Below, piece by piece: positions 37,701 through 45,509 of a stretch of DNA of 64,000 bases. Every line of letters starts with the position of its first letter. Positions within the stretch are counted from its first letter, which is position 1. Source of the stretch: Moraxella bovis. GTDB lineage: Bacteria; Pseudomonadota; Gammaproteobacteria; Pseudomonadales; Moraxellaceae. The notes under the pieces were generated by a model that did no database searches, was not told the origin of the DNA, and saw only the letters and a program-made list of their open reading frames with translations. The position numbers and the translations under genes are program-made. The DNA is taken from contig NZ_MUXV01000030.1 of assembly GCF_002014975.1 (NCBI RefSeq), forward strand, positions 4,382 to 68,381. The letters are read 5' to 3'.

Positions 37701-39434
37701 TTGATAATTATCGTCATTTTTAAATGGCACAGTAACATTTAACTCGTTAACACCGTCACCATTTAGGTCATGTTTAATACCAGCATATCTCATGCCACCA
37801 ATGTTATTGAGATATTCATTCGTGGCTGTTGATTTTTTCGCTTCTTTTAAGTGATAGCCCATCCGATAATATTCATTCTGATAGCTGTAAGTACCCCAAT
37901 TATTTCGGACAAGTATCGTTCTTGATTGCACTGGCTGGCAATCAATATACCAACTTGGACAGGTCAGGTTTCTATTTGTTCCTTTTACTCCCTCCCCCAA
38001 TGCATTACTCTTACATTTGTAGTTACCACCATTATCCCAAGCAGTACTACGATAAGCATAGCCTGCATCACAAGTCTCAGCACCCTCAGTAGTAGATGTT
38101 ACGATAAATGGACTGGCACGGTAGGATACATAAGCAGTTGCCCCACCTGGGTTGTCCCAGCCTTTGGTGTTAATCGGCTCGATGTCCATCGGCTCATTGT
38201 CTACTTTCATCCAACCAGCATAACGCCAGCCCACAGGAAGTTTTGAATGCGTCTCCCATGCATTGCTCATACGACCGACAGTTCTAATTAGCTCTTGACG
38301 ACTAACCGGCGTCCAACCGCCATTGCTGTTAGGTTTATAAACAGGAATGTTGGGTCCTATTGTTGAACCATCATACCATAAACCAAAAGGCTGCCCAGTA
38401 TCCTTACGAATTTCATTAGGGTTCCAACCATTTGCACACTGCCTAACGGTCGCACCGAATTGCCTTGCTGCATCGGCAGTACCCAGCTCGACGCAAATAT
38501 AATAGACCTGTTCAGTGCCACCTGTACGCTGCATGACCACAGAACCATCATACAAGATATTTAAAGTTTTTGCCTTTTCGATGTTACTATCCCTGCCAGT
38601 ACCAGTCCCTAGCATATAAGCACCTGCCTCAGCGTAAGCATGAGCGGTCGGCGTACCACTTGCTGCCTTAAAGATATCAGGATAGTTGGTTGAATTACCT
38701 GCTAAGTTTGGATTGGGCTTCCCATCTTCATCGCTTACAACATCAACCGATTTGAAAGCAGCAAGTGTACGAATTAGATCCAAACGATGTTCTTTGGTCA
38801 AAGGTTTAACAGGAACCAAGATCGTGCCTGAGTGACCGTCCACCAAAGTGTTTTGTGAATCACCAATCTTAATGGGGGTCTTGGAGGAGAAGTTACCCAA
38901 ACCAATAGAAACTGTCTCATCAATGGTATCGCTGGCAATGAGCTGAATCAAGGATTCTTTGAGACGCGACAGTCGGTCAAACTTACCTGACTCACTCTCA
39001 ATAAGCTTGCCAGAGGCATCAATGGTTGCTGTACCACAGCCTCGCAGATAGTAGTTAATCGTCTCTCCTTCGACTGTTACGCTCTTTTTAAAAGCAGTTC
39101 TATTATAAGTTTCACTACTTGCCCGCATATCTTTAGCGTTATAAATCCACTGTTTGAACTCCCCTGCCGTTCTACCACACAAAGGTTTATCAACATCACC
39201 AGGGCTACCATACTTGTTCGTCTTTGGTAGGACAAGGGAGCTAATACCCATCGAGCCTGAGGTGTCCAGCATCATCATCAGGTTTGTATTGGCTGACTTA
39301 GCAGGCTGATAGATTTCAAGGTCTCCAATCTGCTTGGTTGATGCGTGAGCTGACATGGTGGTCATTGCCATGATTGTGGCAATACTAACACGGGTAAGCT
39401 GTGTACTAAGTGTATTTTTTTTTAAATTTTTCAT
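34764..39434 (-). CDS. pilY1: Type IV pilus tip adhesin/biogenesis factor PilY1 (PilC-type)
   Basis: 1556 residues from the ATG at 39434 (a GTG nine bases upstream is less likely). The signal peptide MKNLKKNTLSTQLTRVSIATIMAMTTMSAHA leads to a von Willebrand A-like N-terminal domain with a MIDAS DTSGS (Asp57, Ser59, Ser61). The C-terminal half is a PQQ-like beta-propeller with a calcium loop DRNNDGFMD (1212-1220) followed by HLYAADLGGQIFRADF, the PilY1 regulatory site. PilY1 sits at the pilus tip, primes assembly with minor pilins and mediates adhesion. Notably, codons 4-7 contain nine consecutive A (39415-39423). Confidence 0.94.
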   Translation of the reverse strand: MKNLKKNTLSTQLTRVSIATIMAMTTMSAHASTKQIGDLEIYQPAKSANTNLMMMLDTSGSMGISSLVLPKTNKYGSPGDVDKPLCGRTAGEFKQWIYNAKDMRASSETYNRTAFKKSVTVEGETINYYLRGCGTATIDASGKLIESESGKFDRLSRLKESLIQLIASDTIDETVSIGLGNFSSKTPIKIGDSQNTLVDGHSGTILVPVKPLTKEHRLDLIRTLAAFKSVDVVSDEDGKPNPNLAGNSTNYPDIFKAASGTPTAHAYAEAGAYMLGTGTGRDSNIEKAKTLNILYDGSVVMQRTGGTEQVYYICVELGTADAARQFGATVRQCANGWNPNEIRKDTGQPFGLWYDGSTIGPNIPVYKPNSNGGWTPVSRQELIRTVGRMSNAWETHSKLPVGWRYAGWMKVDNEPMDIEPINTKGWDNPGGATAYVSYRASPFIVTSTTEGAETCDAGYAYRSTAWDNGGNYKCKSNALGEGVKGTNRNLTCPSWYIDCQPVQSRTILVRNNWGTYSYQNEYYRMGYHLKEAKKSTATNEYLNNIGGMRYAGIKHDLNGDGVNELNVTVPFKNDDNYQEPDNTVGECSSNGIYFLTDGAPNSTTDDMAKQIINRTLGNKTISSKPVGLTSPALTSGLFKGETGGWEYIGEYAKRLREPTQNPSGVKIRTAVAGFGASFAGLSSSKNENGQTIYNCDSDTATADAKNACRWGNIGSGYGEGGFFYTQSADDIAKSIKVFLNTLNTSLPTAPAGTITIPDDPYQASSQQAIAFLPMLQPDVSSASSIWQGNLKKYEIGTVTKGVSDVANEGTFFGKNKAHLYQADGVSLSKVAQDFWSDKDYPDANDAVTSGGVYANLKLPNRSALDGVRTVFVEDGDTLKKFGVNASGKLTLNDNELSADNTFADTKLYTPANVQHLLRFLGFVNVTVPDNLANTVVTADNIADSKIMGGVVHSSPSFVSYSAKVNADGEVTDERDEYVLFGSMDGALHMVDSDNFSESGSGGKEQFAIITKQMLLEQPEALSASVSGESEGVGKPKFGVDAPWLVTATYTYQDGKLVAQSTEPTAPQGKSYNTLSGVNAFGGFRLGAKGLYGLDLTDKNEPILRFAFLPTSEGADRLGYIWNKPTLARIKTGANDMGTDVLVFGGGYDMCYEDENFQVGEGTGSDACKVKPYADGSAIYIINAKTGALIWKASSETIRDMKHSIVGEIAVLDRNNDGFMDHLYAADLGGQIFRADFTNASSTRDSFAARGVVRVFHEPGEGVYTRRFYEKPQVNIYTETKRFATVSVISGDRSSPLSKLRGNTTTADRLYTLFDTDITKTNREFNALTSSTYQVKDITPANLEALGDVNGGQKDTHLQKIKAFITNSNPTEAVKKGWYYPLNRFDGYTNVRYGKGVGKLEVVSGLLNNKRSSFLYTTVYNPDMSYTKTDSCSAQIKGGSERQFYCMPWGICENTSTGLAGYQRAGIGIQELARGPASKANSSKVLLSSMLGAYHAENNYNKASSSIVTAQSGVPNPNGVTGWTNPIAIPDLISGGQSESTAYTLTPKQWYDVSATK

Positions 39435-39465
39435 GATAATCACCTGTTTGCTGTTATGATGAGCA

Positions 39466-40221
39466 TTAACGATTTGCTAGGGTACTGGTTTGAGCTACAG
39501 TCACTTGCTGGTAAATGGTCTTATGTGGCGTACCTGTGTCAGCCATGCAGTCCATCAATGTGTCATTAGTCTCGGTAGTGCGTCTAGTCAAACAATTCCC
39601 AGGTGTGCCGTAAGCAGGGATTAGAGAAGTGGTATGCACCTCAAAGTCGTAGACGGTTGCCTCTCCCAATGTAGCACTCTGACCATAAGGGATGTGCTCA
39701 AAACCAAAAGCATTCTCGTTATTTTCTTCTGATTTTCTAGGCTGGGTCAGATTAACCTGCGTAACCACCGACTGTCTGGCACTGGTATATTCAAAAGTGT
39801 CACCCTGACCGCAAATACCACCATTATTTTCTAGCATACCTGTCCCACGAAAAATAGTAGCAGTATTACGCAAATAATCATTGGTCCTAGGATTGAAACA
39901 ATAAACAAATTCATCGCCCATATTATTCGAATCATTAATAAAATAACCCAAAGACCCTAAGGGGCTTAGCACCACTCTTTTATACAACACATCTTGATCG
40001 CTACCATTAACAATGGCTTCTAGCTTTTGATTAGCACTTTCAGACGATTGGAGTAGCACATTGTCCATTTGGTCGGCGGTAGCGACTTTTAAGTCTGTAC
40101 TACTTTTTCGTAAAGCAATCACGCCGATACTTAAAATCATGATTAGAAAAACCAAAACAACCACCAAAGCAACGCCTTGTTGGTGACGATTGGCGATATT
40201 CATTTGGGAAAAGCTAGACAT
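39466..40221 (-). CDS. pilX: Type IV pilus minor pilin-like assembly protein PilX
   Basis: 251 residues. The N-terminus MSSFSQMNIANRHQQG|VALVVVLVFLIMILSIGVIALRKS is the PilX type: cleavage before Val rather than Phe and no Glu at +5. The body has QSSESANQKLEAIVNGSD, and the tail contains CLTRRTTETNDTLMDCMADTG with a likely disulfide. It couples minor pilins to PilY1. Eleven bases downstream of pilW, 31 bases before pilY1. Confidence 0.88.
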   Translation of the reverse strand: MSSFSQMNIANRHQQGVALVVVLVFLIMILSIGVIALRKSSTDLKVATADQMDNVLLQSSESANQKLEAIVNGSDQDVLYKRVVLSPLGSLGYFINDSNNMGDEFVYCFNPRTNDYLRNTATIFRGTGMLENNGGICGQGDTFEYTSARQSVVTQVNLTQPRKSEENNENAFGFEHIPYGQSATLGEATVYDFEVHTTSLIPAYGTPGNCLTRRTTETNDTLMDCMADTGTPHKTIYQQVTVAQTSTLANR

Positions 40222-40232
40222 AATTATTCTCT

Positions 40233-41105
40233 TTAATCTCTACCTGTGGTATGTACGACACGAGCATTTCTAAGCAGTACATTTGACTCGTAGACACCCC
40301 GAACCTGTGCATTATTTGCGGCATTACCTATCAAGGTATTTGTCTCACCAAATATTTGAAATTGAGTCGCTCCTTCTTCACCTAAAATAGCTGTGCCGCC
40401 GCGACTAACAATTCCCAGCCTGACCGCCACTATCGGATCTTGGCTGCCAGCACCCAAATTAACATAAGCTTGTGGAGACAAAAAGGTAATCTGTGGGTTA
40501 TTCCCCTCAGTTTGCATGCCCAATAATATTCTAAATTGATCTACATTGCTAATGAATTCTACATCACCTGCACCGAGCCTTGCCGTGCCGTTAGCTAGAC
40601 CACCTAGATTATTTCCTGTAAAATGACCTGAATCACAGTGCAGATGAAGGTTTGGCACTGTCCCTGACATGAAATAACGCTCTACAACCAAGGTGCCGTC
40701 TGGAACGTCATTACCCTCACAATCACTCATTGTTCTACCAGAGATATTGCGATAAGAAATGGTCAGCTGGTCACTTCTAACATTAGTGTTAGTCACACCG
40801 CCGCCTGAGCGTGTTAAAAAATCACCTTCAATAGGAAGGTTATTCCTAGTCAAGACAATTCCGCCGAAACCTGTATCAGACTTAATAGAGGTAGTATCAT
40901 TACCTAAGTTGGCAAGACGAATGTTATGCTCTAAGCTCTGAAAGCCGAACACGCTGGTATTTTGCAAATTACTGCTACTAGCTTGAATGGTGTTTGTTCT
41001 TACGCTCATGATGTAAACCTGCATAACAGCAGCAGAAATAATGAGACCCAACACCAATGAAATCATCAGTTCAATGAGGGTAAAACCTTGTTGTCTTGAA
41101 TTCAT
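40233..41105 (-). CDS. pilW: Type IV pilus assembly protein PilW
   Basis: 290 residues from the ATG at 41105, whose first base is shared with the pilV stop (TAATG). Leader MNSRQQG|FTLIELMISLVLGLIISAAVMQVYIMS is canonical. The periplasmic domain is large for a minor pilin, as expected for PilW, with SSNLQNTSVFGFQSLEHNIRLA and a cysteine pair (SDCEGND, LHCDSGHF). Confidence 0.9.
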   Translation of the reverse strand: MNSRQQGFTLIELMISLVLGLIISAAVMQVYIMSVRTNTIQASSSNLQNTSVFGFQSLEHNIRLANLGNDTTSIKSDTGFGGIVLTRNNLPIEGDFLTRSGGGVTNTNVRSDQLTISYRNISGRTMSDCEGNDVPDGTLVVERYFMSGTVPNLHLHCDSGHFTGNNLGGLANGTARLGAGDVEFISNVDQFRILLGMQTEGNNPQITFLSPQAYVNLGAGSQDPIVAVRLGIVSRGGTAILGEEGATQFQIFGETNTLIGNAANNAQVRGVYESNVLLRNARVVHTTGRD

Positions 41106-41635
41106 TAGTAAGCCTCCATGACAAAACATGATGCACCCGAGTTTTGAATGCCTGTTGCCTCATTCGCACAATCATTCCTTCCACTACCAAGTGTCGCTTT
41201 CGTCTTACCCCAAGCAGCAATCATGCATCGACGCACCTGACCACCTGCCGTGCCTGGGCAATTGACTAATCTTAATGTCATACCTTGACTGGTTGCAAAG
41301 ACATTTAAAGTTGCAGCATCCTTGGCAGCAAGCTGTGCTACTGTACAGTAGTTTAAACTATCTCCAGATTGCATACAACCATCAGTATTCCTAGCATTAC
41401 CATTTAGTGCCGTTGTAAAAGCACCGATACCATCCTCTCCATAACCCCTCATGTTTTCTGCTGCACCACGCATAACAGCCAACGCACGAGTACGCATCAG
41501 ACTCTCATCAGTAGATTTTACCGCTGCCAATTGCATGGCACTAAACCCCAAGACAGCGATGGCAAGCAACATTAATGCGACCATTACCTCGACAATACCG
41601 ATACCCTGTTGATTTTTCAAAGATTTATATGTCAT
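41105..41635 (-). CDS. pilV: Type IV pilus modification/assembly protein PilV
   Basis: 176 residues from the ATG at 41635, which overlaps the fimT stop in an ATGA junction. Prepilin leader MTYKSLKNQQG|IGIVEVMVALMLLAIAVLGFSAMQL is the PilV type, with cleavage before Ile and Glu at +5. The body has ESLMRTRALAVMRGAAENMRGY, and four or more cysteines follow, including a terminal SGASCFVMEAY. Confidence 0.9.
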   Translation of the reverse strand: MTYKSLKNQQGIGIVEVMVALMLLAIAVLGFSAMQLAAVKSTDESLMRTRALAVMRGAAENMRGYGEDGIGAFTTALNGNARNTDGCMQSGDSLNYCTVAQLAAKDAATLNVFATSQGMTLRLVNCPGTAGGQVRRCMIAAWGKTKATLGSGRNDCANEATGIQNSGASCFVMEAY

Positions 41636-42099
41636 GATGAACAATCTCCGCCATTTCTGTTGACTGTAATGTTTGAGCGATTATCTACTGTTATTATAAT
41701 TTGATTGCTTGTAAAATCTTGGTAACAAATACCAAAAGTACCAGCACCTTGTACTGTTTTTTGGGGGGTGAAGACAATAGTATTTGAAGAGGGAGTAACT
41801 ACTACCTTATTAGAATATGTCATATTCATCGGCTCAGAACCAGTTATTTGGATATTATGCCCCTGGGCATCAATAATGAAACTGACATTTCTCTTCTGGA
41901 TTAGTGCACTGGCTCGGGCATTTTTTAATGCAGACTCAATATCGCCTGCTGCTCTGGTCATTTGCGTTCGAGCCAGTTGTGAACTGATACTAGGATATGC
42001 CATCATTGAAATGATAGCGATAATAGATATTACCACCAACGCCTCAATCAAGGTAAATCCCGACTGATGGCGATATGAATGTAAATTTGAATGAAACAC
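41632..42099 (-). CDS. fimT: GspH/FimT-family pseudopilin (FimT/FimU)
   Basis: 155 residues from a GTG at 42099 with GGGGAT upstream; no closer ATG exists. Leader ...YRHQSG|FTLIEALVVISIIAIISMMAYPSI is canonical. The GspH-type domain shows AAGDIESALKNARASALIQKRNVSF and ends TVNRNGGDCSS with a cysteine pair. First gene of the minor pilin operon, coupled to pilV. A C6A6 homopolymer pair (41757-41768) lies inside the gene. FimT and FimU cannot be separated from sequence alone; FimT-type proteins can bind DNA in transformation. Confidence 0.85.
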   Translation of the reverse strand: MFHSNLHSYRHQSGFTLIEALVVISIIAIISMMAYPSISSQLARTQMTRAAGDIESALKNARASALIQKRNVSFIIDAQGHNIQITGSEPMNMTYSNKVVVTPSSNTIVFTPQKTVQGAGTFGICYQDFTSNQIIITVDNRSNITVNRNGGDCSS

Positions 42100-42116
42100 G
42101 AGTCATCCCCGACAGG

Positions 42117-42137
42117 TTGGGATACAAACCATCCCAA
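42117..42137 (-). promoter_or_regulatory. Leader hairpin upstream of the minor pilin operon
   Basis: TTGGGAT and ATCCCAA form a perfect 7-base stem with a 7-base loop, 18 bases upstream of the fimT start codon, so it would lie in the 5' leader of the operon mRNA. There is no T run, so it is not a terminator. Possible translational or stability element. Confidence 0.4.
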
Positions 42138-42355
42138 TTAAATAGTAGTGAAAATTAATGATAATGTCGCAAGAATCATTCCTTAAACATCGTTATTTCT
42201 TGGGAGGAATATACCTAAAATATGGTTAAAAATTGTCACTTTATTGACAAAAATTGACAATTTATTTATCTATTGTAGCAAAAATCAGCACCAAAACCAA
42301 CACCGCTTATCCTTGTCAATCTATGAATTAAGCAACTAAATAGGCTTGGGGGTCT

Positions 42356-43129
42356 TTACCCATCCAAAATCGGCAGATGAATCCCCTCTCGCCCATGCAA
42401 TGCACAAACGCCATGAATTTTGGCAGTGGGGTGTTCTGCCCAAATGGCATTTGCCATGGCAAGCAGTGTCGAGCCTGTGGTCACAACATCATCTACCAGT
42501 ATCGCATGACGGACAGGCAAAGGGTCGGTCAGATAAAAATCATGCTTGACGTTATGCAGGCGGTCGCTACGGCTAAGACCACGCTGATGAATGACATTAT
42601 CCAAGCGAGCGACACCTTGCCACATCGGTATCTGCCACAAAAAGGATAAATATCTGGTCAAAATCAGCACAGGATAAAAGCCTCGTTCTACCAAACGAGA
42701 GCTTGTGGTCGGAGCTGGAATAAGCACGGCGTTATCAGCATTTACACCTTGGGGTCGCCTGACGTATCTCATTAGATGATACAGCACCATGAGTGATGAC
42801 ACATCGCCTTTATCCTTGAAAGCGGTCATGACCTGCTTTAACGGCACATCATAATAAGCACTCGCATACAAAGCAATCTCTCGCCCATCATCACGCATGG
42901 CAAATATCGGCAATCTACCTGCCCACTGGGCATGACAATACATACAAAGCAGTGGAGCATGGTAAAAGGGTGCGTGGTAAACAGGAATATGACAAAAAGG
43001 GGGATGGTCAGCCATACCCCCTATATCCAACTTAGGCTTAACCTCTATCGTCTGCCCACATAACTGACAGCACTCATGCACGTATGATGAGAGCATGGCA
43101 AGGGCATACGGGGGCAGGCGAGCGAGCAA
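42356..43129 (-). CDS. comF: ComF-family phosphoribosyltransferase-like competence protein
   Basis: 257 residues. An N-terminal zinc-ribbon-like region has CCQLCG and CMYCH, separated by a histidine/proline-rich insert (HPPFCHIPVYHAPFYHAPL) that is unusual. The PRTase domain shows the ComF motifs YDVPLKQVMTAFKDKGD, VLIPAPTTSSRLVERGF, HQRGLSRSDRLHNV and the PRPP loop AILVDDVVTTGST. ComF proteins are needed for DNA uptake in naturally competent gammaproteobacteria. It lies 3 bases downstream of the phospholipase gene and probably shares its transcript. Confidence 0.92.
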   Translation of the reverse strand: MLARLPPYALAMLSSYVHECCQLCGQTIEVKPKLDIGGMADHPPFCHIPVYHAPFYHAPLLCMYCHAQWAGRLPIFAMRDDGREIALYASAYYDVPLKQVMTAFKDKGDVSSLMVLYHLMRYVRRPQGVNADNAVLIPAPTTSSRLVERGFYPVLILTRYLSFLWQIPMWQGVARLDNVIHQRGLSRSDRLHNVKHDFYLTDPLPVRHAILVDDVVTTGSTLLAMANAIWAEHPTAKIHGVCALHGREGIHLPILDG

Positions 43130-43132
43130 AGG

Positions 43133-44401
43133 TTATAATCCCATCCAGTCATTTAACATCACGCCCACGCCCACGGTCGTGGACTCATGATTATAATCAA
43201 TGATGGACTGACCATAGCCATGAAACAGCTGAACATAACCACTCACGCCACGACCAATGGGGCGAACATAGTCAAGCTGAACCGCTCCTTTGCTGGTCTT
43301 AGGGTTATAACGCAGTGTGCCTGAGATATTATTGCCCTTATCAAACTGATAAATAAAACGCACATCGCCATGACCATAATAGTCTACAATATCAGGGTTA
43401 TCATCAGGACGGCTACTGTCACTGGTCTTAGCAACTCTCGCCCACAGGCGTGGCATGACCGTAAAGTTACCCCACTCCGCCCCTGCCATGACATAGGCAC
43501 GGTTCCATGAGCGTGACAGGGAATCACCTTCACCATTTGAGTGGTGTACCACACCCGCCCCAAGCATGCGTAGCTTGCCATCAAAGGGCAAGTCTGCCAC
43601 CACAGGTTGAGTGATAAACAGCTCTGGCTGATAGTCATGAGCCCTAAACGGACGTGAGTTATCTTCGTTATAGACCTGCCAATGCGACTGCTGAGTATAG
43701 CCAAACCACATGTCTGCGTTCGTACCAAACAAATCTTCGACAACTTTGGATTTGAATGAGAGTTGCAATTTTAACTCGGCACTACGGATATCATTACCGG
43801 TATAATCCACTGCTTCTTGGGTTGGGGTGCTGACCGAACGGTTGGGTTTGGTATTGACAAATACTGGTAGGACATACATGGGGTTATGGGGACGAGCTTT
43901 CCATAGCCCACCGCTGTTTTTGTCCAAGTCATAAGCCAAACTCAGTGGCGTGTATCTACTACCATCCACCTTGCCAAAGCCACTGGCACTGATGTCGGGG
44001 TTTATCTCATCATCTGCCCCATTCTCTGTTAGGGCGATGTCAGCAGTCGGCAAATCACCGGCAGTCTCAGCAAGCACCACCTGTGGGTCGCCCTTAATGG
44101 TGCGTTTAAAGGTCTGTCCCAAATCAAGAGGGCGTTTGTCTTGGAGTACGCTTGGCACTTTGCCTAGGGCAATGCTGTCAAAACACGCCAAACGCTCACC
44201 ATCATTGACCACGGATGCACAGTCAAAAAACAGTCGCTCACCTTGCACAGGGTCGGCAATGTCAAGCCCGTTCGTCTGCACCGCACTCACTTCGGGCATG
44301 GGCAGGGCAATCTCTTCTGCCCATGCCTGCCCACTCATCACGCCTAGCGACAATGACGAGAGCGTCACAGCAAGGCTCAATCGCTTTGGGATAAACTTCA
44401 T
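43133..44401 (-). CDS. pldA: Outer-membrane phospholipase A (OMPLA)
   Basis: Calcium-dependent outer-membrane phospholipase. 422 residues from the ATG at 44401 with signal peptide MKFIPKRLSLAVTLSSLSLGVMSGQAWA. The first 150 or so residues are an extension with FDCASVVNDGERLACFDSIA, seen in Neisseria/Moraxella-type PldA. The barrel carries KLQLSFKSKV, WFGYTQQSHWQVYN, and the catalytic HHSNGEGDSLSRSWNR, where His286, Ser288 and the Asn of SRSWNR match the E. coli triad His142/Ser144/Asn156. It ends with alternating barrel strands. Intact. Confidence 0.92.
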   Translation of the reverse strand: MKFIPKRLSLAVTLSSLSLGVMSGQAWAEEIALPMPEVSAVQTNGLDIADPVQGERLFFDCASVVNDGERLACFDSIALGKVPSVLQDKRPLDLGQTFKRTIKGDPQVVLAETAGDLPTADIALTENGADDEINPDISASGFGKVDGSRYTPLSLAYDLDKNSGGLWKARPHNPMYVLPVFVNTKPNRSVSTPTQEAVDYTGNDIRSAELKLQLSFKSKVVEDLFGTNADMWFGYTQQSHWQVYNEDNSRPFRAHDYQPELFITQPVVADLPFDGKLRMLGAGVVHHSNGEGDSLSRSWNRAYVMAGAEWGNFTVMPRLWARVAKTSDSSRPDDNPDIVDYYGHGDVRFIYQFDKGNNISGTLRYNPKTSKGAVQLDYVRPIGRGVSGYVQLFHGYGQSIIDYNHESTTVGVGVMLNDWMGL

Positions 44402-44543
44402 AAAATATCTCACACTAGGTAAATGACAAGCTTAAATCATTATGCATTCATGCTTGTCATGTTTTGTTAAATGATAGATATACTAAACGATAAATCAAAT
44501 TAAGACCAACGGTTGAATTTAAAAACATCAAATACAAAGACCG

Positions 44544-45123
44544 CTATTCATATTTTTGCCCATCAAACATAATCCAGCCCCCTTGGTGTCTGCCCGCAGG
44601 GTCATGGTGCGTCCAATGCACCACCCCACCTTTGTCGGTGTATTCATACTCGCCATAAAATGACACACTGTCGCCCTTTTTTAGCCCTGTCACATACGGG
44701 GCTAGGTCAATGTTATGGGCGATAAGCACCGTCATGTCCACCCCGTCTAATGAGACGATGAATTTTTGGTGACGTGAGCCTTTGTTGTCATCGGGCAGGG
44801 TTGCCTTGACCGTGCCACACCCTGCCACTTGGACATCAGAGCGTCGCTCGGTAAAGCTTGTGGCGATGAGCTGATTTTGACAGCTTGGATTTGACTGCTT
44901 GGGCTGTGTGTTTTGGGCGGTTTGGGCATCCACCAAAGTCTGAGCCTGCGATGTTTGGTGAGCTTGCTTGCTTGCCTGGGTTATCATCAAGGCAAGCGGT
45001 CAATACCAAACACATCACTCCTAATGTCGCCCCCAGTACAAATGGTCTTGCCCAGTGTGTACATGCACCCAGTACTGTCTTGGTTTGTCTAGCCTGTTTC
45101 ATTTTATCTGTCTGTTTACCCAT
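44544..45123 (-). pseudogene. DUF3465-like lipoprotein gene split by a frameshift at a tetranucleotide repeat
   Basis: From the ATG at 45123 the frame encodes a basic start, a hydrophobic segment and a lipobox [16 protein letters not shown], then drifts into unlikely sequence. A second frame from about 44987 to 44544 carries the mature domain: [82 protein letters not shown] and GGWIMFDG, which is DUF3465-like (nucleotide-binding OB-like fold). The frames meet at GCTTGCTTGCTTGC (44962-44975). Removing one 4-base unit, or adding two, joins them into one lipoprotein of roughly 190 residues. Either phase-variable OFF or a pseudogene. Confidence 0.75.
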
Positions 45124-45509
45124 TTTGCCCAAAGCAAGTCATCAGAACATGGCTTAAAACTGCATATTTTAACAAAAGCCAAACACGCTTGCAAAATAAA
45201 GTTGTAAACGCTCGGGTTCACAACTCTACCTTACCTAAGATTACCAATTTTTACCAAGCTGACATTTTTTGTCAATGACTTACAGTTTTTGTCAGTTGTT
45301 TGTTGTTGGCTTTGTAAATTTTATACCTGCATTTAAATGACGGCACTAATTTTTAGGGCGTGCCTACCTTTTATAACACTATTTACAATATAGAAATATT
45401 TTAGAAATAAACTAATCGTTTTTGCATGAAAATGACTAAATCTGGTTTTTCATGGCAAATATAAAAGGCAGGCACGCCCTAAAATAATTTTAAAAAAATT
45501 TCAAAATCA
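45124..45509. other. 386-base spacer with a MITE
   Basis: No gene is visible. It contains the promoter region of the split lipoprotein gene (minus strand), a cluster of TTTTTGTCA-type repeats around 45267-45298 (TTTTTTGTCAATGAC, AGTTTTTGTCAGTTG), and the 128-bp MITE at 45354-45481, which ends 29 bases from the dsbD stop. Confidence 0.55.
45354..45481. mobile_element. MITE-like element, copy D (short subtype)
   Basis: 128 bp from TAGGGCGTGCCTACCTTTTATAAC to a near-perfect inverted end finishing GGCAGGCACGCCCTA, with TA at both boundaries. Inverted relative to copy C, with which it shares the AGAAATATTTTAGAAATAAA interior. No ORF. Confidence 0.8.
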
